Below the pieces are notes generated by a model that did not search any database, was not told where the DNA came from, and saw nothing but the letters and a program-made list of their open reading frames with translations. Positions 1 to 6,457 of a DNA stretch of 6,988 nucleotides are shown here, in pieces. The position numbers and the translations under genes were made by a program. Origin of the DNA: Pseudomonadota bacterium (GTDB lineage Bacteria > Pseudomonadota > Alphaproteobacteria > Rhizobiales > Kaistiaceae); assembly GCA_023433185.1 (NCBI GenBank), contig JAEZEN010000345.1, positions 1-6,988 of the forward strand, read 5' to 3'. Every line of letters begins with the position of its first letter. The stretch's first letter is position 1.

Positions 1-577
1 CCGTGACACCTTCCGGCACGCCGCCATGTCGGTCGAGCAGGTCGACCGGCAGGAAGGACTGGCCCTCGGCGGAGTTCCGCGGCAGCGCGCGCAGGAGGCC
101 GGTCAGGACGAGCGCCACGCCGGCGAAGCCGGCCGCCTCGGCGGCCCCGGCGTCCCGCCCCCCGGCAAGGATCAGCGCGGCGAGCTGGATCAGGGCCGAC
201 CCGGTGTCCCCGGCATAGCCCTCCAGGTCGTTCAGCGAGGGCATCGGGTCATCGTAGAGGTCGAAGATCCGCGCCTGGAGGAGGTTGTCGAAGGCCGCGA
301 GCGGCAGGCCGAAACGCGTGATCGTCTCGGCGAGCGCCGCGGCCAGCGGATTGCCGCCATGCTCGCCGCGGAGCGCGGCCTCCCACCACTTCAGACGCAT
401 TTCGCCGAGCATCGGCTGGCTGACCTTCCGCCGGATGTCGGCGACCTCGATCGCGAAGGCGTGGAGAAGAAACAGATGGGGCCGCGCCTCGGCCGGCGCG
501 AAGAGGTCGGCAAGGTAGCGGTCGGGATCGCGGGCCCGCACGATCTCGGTCGACTGGCGAAGGGCGTCTTCGGTCAC
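1..577 (-). CDS. Squalene/phytoene synthase-fold protein, NDUFAF6-like (3' end beyond window)
   Basis: Partial: 192 codons are visible and the C-terminus lies beyond base 1. The translation matches the squalene/phytoene synthase superfamily, specifically the branch that includes human mitochondrial NDUFAF6, a complex I assembly factor. Visible blocks are YLADLFAPAEAR (21-32), AFAIEVADIRRKVSQ (40-54), GEMRLKWWEAAL (58-69), DLYDDPMPSLNDLEGYAGDT (106-125) and SFLPVDLL (174-181). The aspartate-rich DDxxD and DxxxD motifs that bind prenyl diphosphate in true synthases look degenerate: ADIRR (46-50) stands where DDxxD is expected, and RNSAEGQ (167-173) where the second motif is expected. A prenyl-condensing enzyme is therefore unlikely, and a membrane-protein assembly role is inferred. 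The start is a GTG (MTEDALRQS), because the frame has no ATG between the upstream stop and the first conserved block. No convincing Shine-Dalgarno is visible, so translation may be coupled to the gene 27 nt upstream. Family is confident; function is not. Confidence 0.85.
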   Translation of the reverse strand, partial: MTEDALRQSTEIVRARDPDRYLADLFAPAEARPHLFLLHAFAIEVADIRRKVSQPMLGEMRLKWWEAALRGEHGGNPLAAALAETITRFGLPLAAFDNLLQARIFDLYDDPMPSLNDLEGYAGDTGSALIQLAALILAGGRDAGAAEAAGFAGVALVLTGLLRALPRNSAEGQSFLPVDLLDRHGGVPEGVT

Positions 578-604
578 GGTCGAGATATGGGCTGCGACCC
601 GGCC

Positions 605-994
605 TCAGGCCACCGCGACGAGGGCAGCGGCGACGGCGCGGTCCTCGGCGAGGAGGACGTTGAGGGTACGGACCGCCGCACCGGTCGACATCGCATCGGC
701 GACGATCCGCGCTTCTCGGAGCGCGGCGGAAAGGTCGGCGGGCAGCATCTGCATCTCGCGACCGGTGCCGACGAGCAGCACCTCGATGTCCGCCGCCTCC
801 TCCAACACACGGGAAAGCGAGGCGAGGTCGATGCCGGCCTCCGGCGGCGTCCAGCCATAGACGCCGCTGGGGAGGCAGAGAATCGAGCCGCGGTGGGACA
901 TGCCAGCAAAGCGGAAGCCGCCGTTCCCGTAGGAATCGATGGCCGCGCGGCCGGGAAAGTGGGCGTCGCGGACAACGATGCCCGCCATCCGCAT
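605..994 (-). CDS. Mth938/DUF498 domain protein, NDUFAF3-like
   Basis: A 129-residue protein consisting almost entirely of one Mth938-like (DUF498/DUF598) domain, the fold of human NDUFAF3, a mitochondrial complex I assembly factor. Conserved features are DSYGNGGFRFAG near the N-terminus (20-31), the hydrophobic strand and turn IEVLLVGTG (70-78), an ALREARI helix end (91-97), and the C-terminal STGAAVRTLNVLLAEDRAVAAAL (103-125). There is no signal peptide or membrane segment, so it is probably cytoplasmic. No enzymatic activity can be inferred. The ATG overlaps the secF stop by one base (TGATG), which implies translational coupling; a second in-frame ATG lies two codons in. The same frame stays open upstream through the whole of secF, but only this part is conserved. 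Its place between secF and an NDUFAF6-like gene suggests a role in membrane-protein or respiratory-complex assembly. That is inference from family and context. Confidence 0.9.
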   Translation of the reverse strand: MRMAGIVVRDAHFPGRAAIDSYGNGGFRFAGMSHRGSILCLPSGVYGWTPPEAGIDLASLSRVLEEAADIEVLLVGTGREMQMLPADLSAALREARIVADAMSTGAAVRTLNVLLAEDRAVAAALVAVA

Positions 995-1971
995 CAGGCT
1001 CCGGCGGGCTTGGCCGCGCCTGCCCCGTCCTTGCCCTTCTCGCCTTCCTTGTCCTTGTCGAGGTCGCCGGGACGGAGGCCGAAATAGATCAGCATCGGGG
1101 CGGCGATGAAGATCGACGAATAGGTGCCGATCAGGACGCCGAACATCATCGCCAGAACGAAGTCGCTGATCACCGCGCCGCCAAAGAGGTAGAGCGAACC
1201 GAGCGCGATCAGCGTCGTCATCCCGGTCACGGTGGTGCGGGCGAGCGTATCGTTGATGGCGCGGTTGATCAGTTCGTCGATCGGCATCTTCTTGTATTTT
1301 CGCAGCGTCTCCCGGATGCGGTCGTAAACCACCACCGTATCGTTGAGCGAATAGCCGACGATGGTCAGCAGCGCCGCGATACTGGCGAGATTGAACTCGA
1401 GCTTGAACAGCGCGAAGAATCCGAGGGTGACAATGAGATCGTGCAGGGTCGAGACGATGGCGCCGACCGCGAACTGCCATTCGAATCGGAACCAGATGTA
1501 GATCATGATGCCGATGAGCGCGACGGCCATGCCGATGGCGCCATTGAAGGCCAGTTCGCCCGACACGCGGGGGCCGACGATCTCCACGCGTCGGAACTCG
1601 ACCGCATCGCCAAGTGCCGTCCGGACCTGACCGATCGCCAGCTGCTGGGCATCCTCGCCGCCATCCTGCTGCTGGATGCGGATCAGGATGCTGGTCTCGC
1701 CGTCGATGTCGGTCACCTCCGTGACCTGGACGTCGCCGAGCCCGAGCCCGCTGATCGAGGACCGGATCGAACCGACATCGGCCGACTGCGATATGGGCTT
1801 CACCTCGATGATCGTGCCGCCCCGGAAGTCGATGCCGTATTCGGGACCGACGAAGATGAACAGCACGATGGAGAGGACCGAAAGAATCCCGGAGAGGGCG
1901 AAGTTCGCCACCCTCAGACGCATGAACGGGATCTTGGTGTCGTCCGGTATCAGCCTGATCGGGAACTTCAT
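994..1971 (-). CDS. secF: Protein translocase subunit SecF
   Basis: SecF, 325 residues, the RND-family partner of SecD. SecDF-YajC binds SecYEG in the inner membrane and uses the proton-motive force to pull exported proteins across. The first membrane span is about residues 22-41, followed by the signature GIDFRGGTIIEV (46-57), then a short periplasmic domain (about 58-140). Spans 2-6 carry LHDLIVTLGFFALF (176-189), LLTIVGYSLNDTVVVYDRIRET (201-222) with the conserved intramembrane Asp211, and the ARTTVTGMTTLIAL block (244-257). The C-terminal tail after residue 300 is rich in Lys, Asp, Glu and Gly and looks disordered. The start is supported by a GGGGAG Shine-Dalgarno 8 nt upstream. The gene lies 23 nt after the secD stop, and its own stop overlaps the next gene by one base. 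Length is normal for the family and nothing appears damaged. Confidence 0.98.
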   Translation of the reverse strand: MKFPIRLIPDDTKIPFMRLRVANFALSGILSVLSIVLFIFVGPEYGIDFRGGTIIEVKPISQSADVGSIRSSISGLGLGDVQVTEVTDIDGETSILIRIQQQDGGEDAQQLAIGQVRTALGDAVEFRRVEIVGPRVSGELAFNGAIGMAVALIGIMIYIWFRFEWQFAVGAIVSTLHDLIVTLGFFALFKLEFNLASIAALLTIVGYSLNDTVVVYDRIRETLRKYKKMPIDELINRAINDTLARTTVTGMTTLIALGSLYLFGGAVISDFVLAMMFGVLIGTYSSIFIAAPMLIYFGLRPGDLDKDKEGEKGKDGAGAAKPAGA

Positions 1972-1994
1972 CGGTCTTTCTCCCCGGCCGCGCG

Positions 1995-3599
1995 TCAGAG
2001 ATGGATGACGGTGGGCCGCCGCCAGCGCACCCAGAGGGCGATGACGAGTCGGGTAAATGTGAAGGCGGTGAACAGCGTGGTGAGGATGCCGATGGCATGG
2101 GTGATCGCGAAGCCGCGCACCGGCCCGGAGCCGAGATAGAACAGGACCGCGGCGGCGATCAGCGTCGTCAGGTTGGCATCGAGAATCGTGCCAAGAGCCT
2201 TCTGGAAGCCGATGTCGATCGACTGGATGGCCGATCGCCCGTTCCGGAATTCCTCGCGTATTCGCTCGTAGATGAGCACGTTCGAATCGACGGCCGTGCC
2301 GACCGTGAGGACGATGCCCGCGATGCCGGGCAGCGTCAGCGCCGCCCCCAGTACCGTGAGGATGGCAAATATCAGGACAACATTGACCAGCACGGCGAGG
2401 TTCGCGATGAGGCCGAAATAGCCGTAGGTCAGGAACATGAACACGAAGACGGCCGCGATGCCGATGATCGACGCCAGCCGGCCGGCCTCGATCGAGTCGG
2501 CGCCGAGACCGGGGCCGACCGAGCGTTCCTCGACGATCGTCAGCTTCGCGGGCAGCGAGCCGGCGCGCAGGAGGATCGCGAGATCGTTCGCGGACTGCAC
2601 GGTGAAGCTGCCGCTGATCTGGCCGGAACCGCCAAGGATCGGTTCGCGGATCTGCGGCGCCGAGATCACCTCGTCATCGAGGACGATGGCGAAGAGCCGG
2701 CCGACATTCTGCTGGGTTACCTGGCCGAACTTCTGCGCCCCCGAACTCGACAGGCGGAAATTGACGACCGGCTCGTTGGTGCGCTGGTCGAAGGAGGTCT
2801 GCGCATCGGTCAGGTCCTCGCCGGTGAGCAGCGGCGAGTCCTGGAGCACGTAGAAGAGGCTGGGACTTTCGGCCGACGGCACGACGATCGTGCCCGGCTG
2901 CGGCGCCTGGGACTCGGCACCCGAAAACTGACTCTCGACGAGATGGAAGGTGAGCTGGGCGGTCTGGCCGACGATCGCCTTGAGGCGCTCGGGATCATCG
3001 AGCCCCGGCGCCTCGACGAGAATCCGGTCGGAACCCTGGCGCTGGATACTCGGTTCCGACGTGCCCAGTTCGTCGATGCGGCGCCCGATCACCTCGATCG
3101 ACTGCGCGACGATGCCGCGGACCCGCTGCTCGAGTCCGCTGTCCGAATAGGATAGCCGCATCAGGCCGTCGCCGCCCACGGTCAGGTCGAATTCATCGGT
3201 CCCGGCGCCGCCGAGAATGTTGGTCGAAAGTGGATTCCGGAGCGCCTCGAGGCGGGTGCGGGCGAGGCTGATCTGCTCCGGATCGCGGACGCGAAGCTGC
3301 ACGCCGTTGCCCTGGATGGCGAGCCCCGTATAACCGATGCGCGGCGCCTCGAGCATCGCGACCCGGACATCGGAGAGGAGCGTGCGCAGCCGCATCGCGA
3401 TGTAGTCGTCGCGGTCGACCTCGTAGAGCAGGTAGGCGCCACCTTGCAGATCGAGGCCGAGCGTCAACTGCCGCTTCGGCATCCAGTCCGGCCAGCCCTC
3501 GACCGTCTCCCTGGAGAAGAAGTTGGGGACGACCGCGACGAAGCCCGCCAGAACGACGAGCAGGATGGCAATGATCTTCCAGCGGGCGAAATAGAGCAT
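1995..3599 (-). CDS. secD: Protein translocase subunit SecD
   Basis: SecD, 534 residues, the larger subunit of the proton-driven SecDF translocation motor. The first membrane span is about residues 8-27, followed by the hallmark LTLGLDLQGGAYLLYEVD (45-62). The large periplasmic domain has the P1 base region (about 63-215) and the mobile head and return (about 216-365), with NFRLSSSGAQKFGQVT (280-295) and RAGSLPAKLTIVEERSVGPG (345-364). Five spans follow (about 372-525). Span 4 carries TVGTAVDSNVLIYERIREE (432-450), whose Asp438 matches the proton-relay aspartate, and then come ILDANLTTLIAA (472-483) and GPVRGFAITHAIGILTTLFTA (492-512). It is shorter than E. coli SecD (615 residues), mostly in the periplasmic part, as expected for an alphaproteobacterial form. 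An AGGA Shine-Dalgarno lies 8 nt before the ATG, and the gap from yajC is 37 nt. Confidence 0.98.
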   Translation of the reverse strand: MLYFARWKIIAILLVVLAGFVAVVPNFFSRETVEGWPDWMPKRQLTLGLDLQGGAYLLYEVDRDDYIAMRLRTLLSDVRVAMLEAPRIGYTGLAIQGNGVQLRVRDPEQISLARTRLEALRNPLSTNILGGAGTDEFDLTVGGDGLMRLSYSDSGLEQRVRGIVAQSIEVIGRRIDELGTSEPSIQRQGSDRILVEAPGLDDPERLKAIVGQTAQLTFHLVESQFSGAESQAPQPGTIVVPSAESPSLFYVLQDSPLLTGEDLTDAQTSFDQRTNEPVVNFRLSSSGAQKFGQVTQQNVGRLFAIVLDDEVISAPQIREPILGGSGQISGSFTVQSANDLAILLRAGSLPAKLTIVEERSVGPGLGADSIEAGRLASIIGIAAVFVFMFLTYGYFGLIANLAVLVNVVLIFAILTVLGAALTLPGIAGIVLTVGTAVDSNVLIYERIREEFRNGRSAIQSIDIGFQKALGTILDANLTTLIAAAVLFYLGSGPVRGFAITHAIGILTTLFTAFTFTRLVIALWVRWRRPTVIHL

Positions 3600-3636
3600 C
3601 GATGGGGTCCTGGCCGCGGGGCGTCACGTGGCCCCT

Positions 3637-3975
3637 TCAGCCGTTCTCCTTGACCGGCTCGCTCTTCGAGCGCACCTCGGCGATCATGCCGCGGACGACG
3701 CGCACACGGACGTTCTCGGCGAGGTCGAGCTGCATTTCCCCGTCGTCGGTGACCTTCGCCACCTTGCCGATGAGGCCACCCGACGTGACGACCGTGTCGC
3801 CCCGGCGAATGTTCGCGATCATCTCGCGGTGGCGATTCGCCTTCTGGCGCTGCGGCCGGATGATCAGGAAATACATGATCACGAAGATCAGGATGAACGG
3901 CAGGAACTGCACGATCATGTCCATGCCCCCGGGGGCGGCACCACCGGCCTGCGCAAACGCTGGCGTCACGAACAT
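3637..3975 (-). CDS. yajC: Sec translocon accessory protein YajC
   Basis: YajC, 112 residues, a small single-span inner-membrane protein that associates with SecDF and SecYEG. It begins MFVTPAFAQAGG, a start I associate with alphaproteobacterial YajC. One hydrophobic span (about 21-39, IVQFLPFILIFVIMYFLII) is followed at once by the family motif RPQRQK (40-45). The cytoplasmic domain includes RRGDTVVTSGGLIGKVAKV (57-75). An in-frame ATG 12 codons upstream was rejected: it would leave only about a 10-nt leader after the predicted promoter, whereas the chosen ATG has AGGAG 8 nt upstream and yields the expected N-terminus. It is the first gene of the operon continuing into secD, secF and the two assembly-factor-like genes. 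The product does not look essential for catalysis; in E. coli yajC is dispensable. Confidence 0.96.
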   Translation of the reverse strand: MFVTPAFAQAGGAAPGGMDMIVQFLPFILIFVIMYFLIIRPQRQKANRHREMIANIRRGDTVVTSGGLIGKVAKVTDDGEMQLDLAENVRVRVVRGMIAEVRSKSEPVKENG

Positions 3976-3983
3976 CCCATTGG

Positions 3984-3995
3984 CTCCTGCTCCTT
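3984..3995 (-). promoter_or_regulatory. Ribosome binding site of yajC (double purine-rich motif)
   Basis: On the minus strand AAGGAG (3995-3990) is followed closely by AGGAG (3988-3984). The second copy lies 8 nt before the ATG at 3975, the normal distance, and this decides the start. The first copy is 14 nt away and is probably not the one used. Confidence 0.7.
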
Positions 3996-4028
3996 GGCGG
4001 AATTCCGGCATTTCCGAAAGCGGCGCGG

Positions 4029-4056
4029 ACTATAGCGATGCCCGTTCCCTTTGCAA
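4029..4056 (-). promoter_or_regulatory. Predicted sigma70-type promoter of the yajC-secDF operon
   Basis: On the minus strand a -35-like TTGCAA (4056-4051) and a -10-like TATAGT (4034-4029) are separated by 16 nt. They form an AT-rich island in otherwise G+C-rich DNA. Transcription would begin near 4022, giving a leader of about 47 nt before the ATG at 3975. The match is by eye. The whole five-gene cluster could be read from here, since no stronger candidate is seen in the short gaps downstream. Confidence 0.6.
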
Positions 4057-4177
4057 ACGCATATAGGACGCTTTCGGCCGGGGCGCGAGCGCGTCACTTT
4101 CGACACATCATGGCGCACGGGCTTGACGCCGTCGGCGCCTTCCATGCCCATGGCGTCGCCCGAGCAGAGAGTCCCCG

Positions 4178-4186
4178 AAGGGGAGG
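4178..4186 (+). promoter_or_regulatory. Strong Shine-Dalgarno deciding a TTG start
   Basis: AAGGGGAGG lies 5 nt before TTG at 4192 and is the best ribosome binding site in the window. The alternative ATG codons at 4144 and 4150 have nothing comparable upstream. It supports the TTG as the start of the ATPase gene. Confidence 0.65.
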
Positions 4187-4191
4187 ACGCC

Positions 4192-5061
4192 TTGACCGAC
4201 GATGCCCTCAGATCGATCGCCGAGCAGCTGGCCCTGCTCGTCCGCCACGCCGAGCGCAGCGCACCGCAGCCCCCGGCCCCGCCCGACTTCGACGCCGCGG
4301 ATGCCTTCGTATGGCATCCCCAGGGGCGGCGCCTCCATCCGGTCGCCAGGGTCAGCCGGGTCGATCTGTCGCTGCTTCGCGGCGTGGACCGGATGCGCGA
4401 CATCCTCCTCGACAATACCGAGCGCTTCGCCCGCGGGCTGCCCGCCAACAACGTCCTGCTGTGGGGCGCGCGCGGCATGGGCAAGAGCTCGCTCGTCAAG
4501 GCCGCCCACGCCGCGGTCAACCGGATGCCGGGCCTTGACCCGGCGAAGCTGATCGAGATCCATCGCGAGGACATCGAGACGCTGCCCGAGCTGATGGGGC
4601 TGCTCCGCGACGCGCCGGTCCGGGTGATCCTCTTCTGCGACGACCTTTCCTTCGACGGCGGCGACACCTCGTACAAGTCCCTGAAGGCGGCGCTCGAGGG
4701 CGGCATCGAGGGACGCCCCGACAACGTCGTGTTCTACGCCACCTCGAACCGGCGCCACCTGCTGCCGCGCGACATGATGGAGAACGAGCGCTCGACCGCG
4801 ATCATCCCGGGCGTGGCGGTCGAGGAGAAGGTCTCGCTGTCCGACCGGTTCGGCCTCTGGCTGGGCTTCCACAAGTGCAGCCAGGACGATTATCTCGCGA
4901 TGGTGCGCGGCTATGTCGACCATTTCGGGATCGGGATCGATCCCGCGGAACTGCAGCGCGACTCGCTCGAATGGGCGACGACCCGCGGGGCGCGCTCGGG
5001 GCGCGTCGCCTGGCAGTACGTCCAGGACCTGGCGGGCCGGCTCGGTAAGGTGCTGGAATAG
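4192..5061 (+). CDS. DUF815 family AAA+-like ATP-binding protein
   Basis: Numbered from the TTG start the protein has 289 residues and belongs to the DUF815 family of P-loop ATPases. It has no signal peptide or membrane span and is presumably cytoplasmic. Walker A is GARGMGKSS (92-100). Walker B is VILFCDD (145-151), followed by LSFDGGDTSYKSLKAALEGGIEGRP (152-176). A sensor-1-like segment is FYATSNRRHL (181-190), and ENERSTAI (197-204) with EEKVSLSDRFGLWLGF (211-226) are further conserved blocks. A family-typical RGARSGRVAWQYVQDLAGRLG lies near the C-terminus (265-285). The substrate and cellular role of the family are not established. The TTG start gives MTDDALRSIAEQLALL and is preferred for its strong Shine-Dalgarno. 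ATGs at 4144 or 4150 would add 16 or 14 residues of unconserved-looking sequence. The gene is divergent from yajC and converges on the NlpD-like gene, so it probably has its own promoter in the 4012-4191 interval. I see no clear one. Confidence 0.92.
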   Translation: MTDDALRSIAEQLALLVRHAERSAPQPPAPPDFDAADAFVWHPQGRRLHPVARVSRVDLSLLRGVDRMRDILLDNTERFARGLPANNVLLWGARGMGKSSLVKAAHAAVNRMPGLDPAKLIEIHREDIETLPELMGLLRDAPVRVILFCDDLSFDGGDTSYKSLKAALEGGIEGRPDNVVFYATSNRRHLLPRDMMENERSTAIIPGVAVEEKVSLSDRFGLWLGFHKCSQDDYLAMVRGYVDHFGIGIDPAELQRDSLEWATTRGARSGRVAWQYVQDLAGRLGKVLE

Positions 5062-5067
5062 CGACGA

Positions 5068-5095
5068 CCCGCCAGAGGGCAACCCCGGAGGCGGG
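5068..5095. terminator. Possible bidirectional hairpin between convergent genes
   Basis: CCCGCC (5068-5073) pairs with GGCGGG (5090-5095). Inside, GGG (5077-5079) pairs with CCC (5083-5085) around a CAA loop. It lies in the 58-nt gap between two converging genes, where a shared terminator is expected. No T-tract follows on either strand, so intrinsic termination is uncertain. Confidence 0.35.
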
Positions 5096-5119
5096 CCGTA
5101 GCCGGAACTGCGTGGGGTC

Positions 5120-6385
5120 TCAGGTGCCCGACAGGTAGTCCAGGGGGTTCACCGGCTTGGCACCCTTGCGCAGTTCGAAATGCACCTGCGGCGACGTGAC
5201 CGATCCGGTCGCTCCGGCGAGCGCGATGGTCTGGCCGCGCTGGACGTTGTCGCCCTTGCTGACGCTGAGGTTGCTGTTGTGGGCGTAGGCGGTCACCCAC
5301 CCGTCCGCATGGCGGACCAGCACCAGATTGCCGTAGCCGGCGAGCTCGTTGCCGGCATAGATCACGGTGCCTGCCTCGGCGGCCTTGACGGCGGTGCCCT
5401 CGGGGACGGCGAGGTTGATGCCGTCATTGCGTTCGCCCGTCGGCTTGGCGCCGAAATCGGAGATGATGCGCCCGCGCACCGGCCAACGGAACGAGGTGCC
5501 GTTCGTCGAGGGCGGATCGACGGTCGCATCGACGGCGGCGGTCTGTACCGGCTCGGCCGCCGGGGCGGCGACGGCCGGAACTTCGGGCACCGGAGGCGCT
5601 GCGGGCGCGACGGCCTGCACCGCCGGTGCCGTGGTCGGCATCGCCTCGGAGCCGGGCGACGGGAGCGTGCCGAGCGTCTGCGGGGGGGCGCCCAGGGTCT
5701 GCGAGCCGGGGCCGCCGAGCGCGGCGGTCTGGACCGGCGCCATTCCGCCACCGCCGGGAATCTTGAGGCGCTGGCCGATCCGCACGGTCTGCGACGTCAT
5801 GCCGTTGGCGGTCATGATGTCCTGCATGCTGACGCCCTGCGCCTGGGAAATGCCGAAGAGGGTCTGACCCGGCTCGACGATGTGGACGACGCCGCCGGCG
5901 CTGACCGGCGCGGGTGCCGCCATCTGGACGGGCGGGGCGAGCGTGTCCGCCGAGGCGTAGGCGACGGTCGTGCCGGGCTGCGGAATCACCAGGGCCCGCC
6001 CCGGGGTCACCTGGGCCGGGCTCGTTATGCCGTTGGCCTGGGCGATGTCCTGAACCGGGACACCATAGCGCATGGCAATGATCTCGAGCGTCTCGCCGGG
6101 CGCAACCACGATGGCGCCGCCGCCGGAATTGTAGCCGCCAGCCGGTGCGCCGGCGAGATTGACCGGCCCTCCCGCCGTACCGGGCGGCATCGGCAGAGCC
6201 GCATTGGCGACTTGGGTGTTTTGCCCGGCGATGATCGCCTGCTGGTTCGGGGTGGACCCGGTGAAGAAGGGTTCCTTGGCCCCGTTGCCGTTCGAACTGC
6301 ACGCGGCGGCGAGACCCGCGAGGACCGCGACGGTGCCGGCCTGAGCCAGAATCCGTCCGCGCCGGAGGGTTACTCGGTTGGGCAT
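5120..6385 (-). CDS. NlpD/DipM-like lipoprotein with two LysM domains and a degenerate LytM (M23) domain
   Basis: 421 residues from the ATG at 6385. The N-terminus has basic residues, a hydrophobic stretch and a lipobox-like LAAAC ending at Cys29, so it is probably a lipoprotein. LysM domain 1 spans about 91-137 and LysM domain 2 about 166-211; both should bind peptidoglycan. A Pro/Ala-rich linker (about 212-295) leads to a LytM/peptidase M23 domain (about 299-418, from FRWPVRGRIISDFG to NPLDYLSGT). Active M23 enzymes use His and Asp of HxxxD plus the first His of a following HxH pair as zinc ligands. Here these positions read Asn320, Asn324 and Gln400; His369 (TAYAH) and His402 (QVHFE) remain. 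That pattern matches E. coli NlpD, a non-hydrolytic activator of a septal amidase, so a similar role is inferred. The frame is open a further 31 codons to an upstream ATG, but that start would put the signal peptide too far inside. The start chosen has only a weak GAGTAGAG upstream. Confidence 0.88.
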   Translation of the reverse strand: MPNRVTLRRGRILAQAGTVAVLAGLAAACSSNGNGAKEPFFTGSTPNQQAIIAGQNTQVANAALPMPPGTAGGPVNLAGAPAGGYNSGGGAIVVAPGETLEIIAMRYGVPVQDIAQANGITSPAQVTPGRALVIPQPGTTVAYASADTLAPPVQMAAPAPVSAGGVVHIVEPGQTLFGISQAQGVSMQDIMTANGMTSQTVRIGQRLKIPGGGGMAPVQTAALGGPGSQTLGAPPQTLGTLPSPGSEAMPTTAPAVQAVAPAAPPVPEVPAVAAPAAEPVQTAAVDATVDPPSTNGTSFRWPVRGRIISDFGAKPTGERNDGINLAVPEGTAVKAAEAGTVIYAGNELAGYGNLVLVRHADGWVTAYAHNSNLSVSKGDNVQRGQTIALAGATGSVTSPQVHFELRKGAKPVNPLDYLSGT

Positions 6386-6442
6386 CGCTCTACTCACACG
6401 AGGTACGCCAGAAGTGAACAAGGTCACTAGACACCCGTATCG

Positions 6443-6457
6443 TTGACAAAGGCTTAA
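6443..6457 (-). promoter_or_regulatory. Possible CtrA-like site upstream of the LysM/LytM gene
   Basis: On the minus strand TTAA (6457-6454), 7 nt, then TCAA (6446-6443) matches the alphaproteobacterial CtrA consensus TTAA-N7-TTAA at seven of eight fixed positions. It lies about 58-72 nt upstream of the ATG at 6385, a plausible promoter position. One mismatch and no visible sigma70 elements keep this tentative. CtrA control of an envelope or division gene would make sense in this class. Confidence 0.25.

Noticed and set aside
26..1087. A 353-codon plus-strand open frame antisense to the synthase-like, Mth938 and secF genes.
   Set aside because: It is Arg/Gly/Asp-rich low-complexity translation with no recognisable domain, opposite three well-conserved genes. 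Long antisense frames are expected in DNA this G+C-rich.
605..2098. A 497-codon minus-strand frame that would fuse a long N-terminal region to the Mth938 domain.
   Set aside because: The part upstream of 994 is secF read out of frame and looks like low-complexity Arg-rich sequence. The conserved domain starts at the ATG overlapping the secF stop.
2001..3155. A 384-codon plus-strand open frame antisense to secD.
   Set aside because: Shadow of secD: the composition is dominated by Arg, Asp and Glu with no domain, and the opposite strand is clearly coding.
3976..4011. A 12-codon N-terminal extension of YajC from the ATG at 4011.
   Set aside because: It has no Shine-Dalgarno, would start about 10 nt after the predicted transcription start, and does not look like the usual YajC N-terminus.
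4051..4067. TTGCAA and TATAGG on the plus strand as a promoter for the ATPase gene.
   Set aside because: The two elements are only about 5 nt apart, far too close, and TTGCAA fits better as the -35 of the minus-strand yajC promoter.
4108..5082. A 324-codon minus-strand open frame antisense to the DUF815 ATPase.
   Set aside because: Shadow frame; the ATPase strand carries intact Walker motifs and family blocks.
5180..6430. A 416-codon plus-strand open frame antisense to the LysM/LytM gene.
   Set aside because: Gly/Arg-rich shadow without any motif, opposite a gene with clear LysM and LytM domains.
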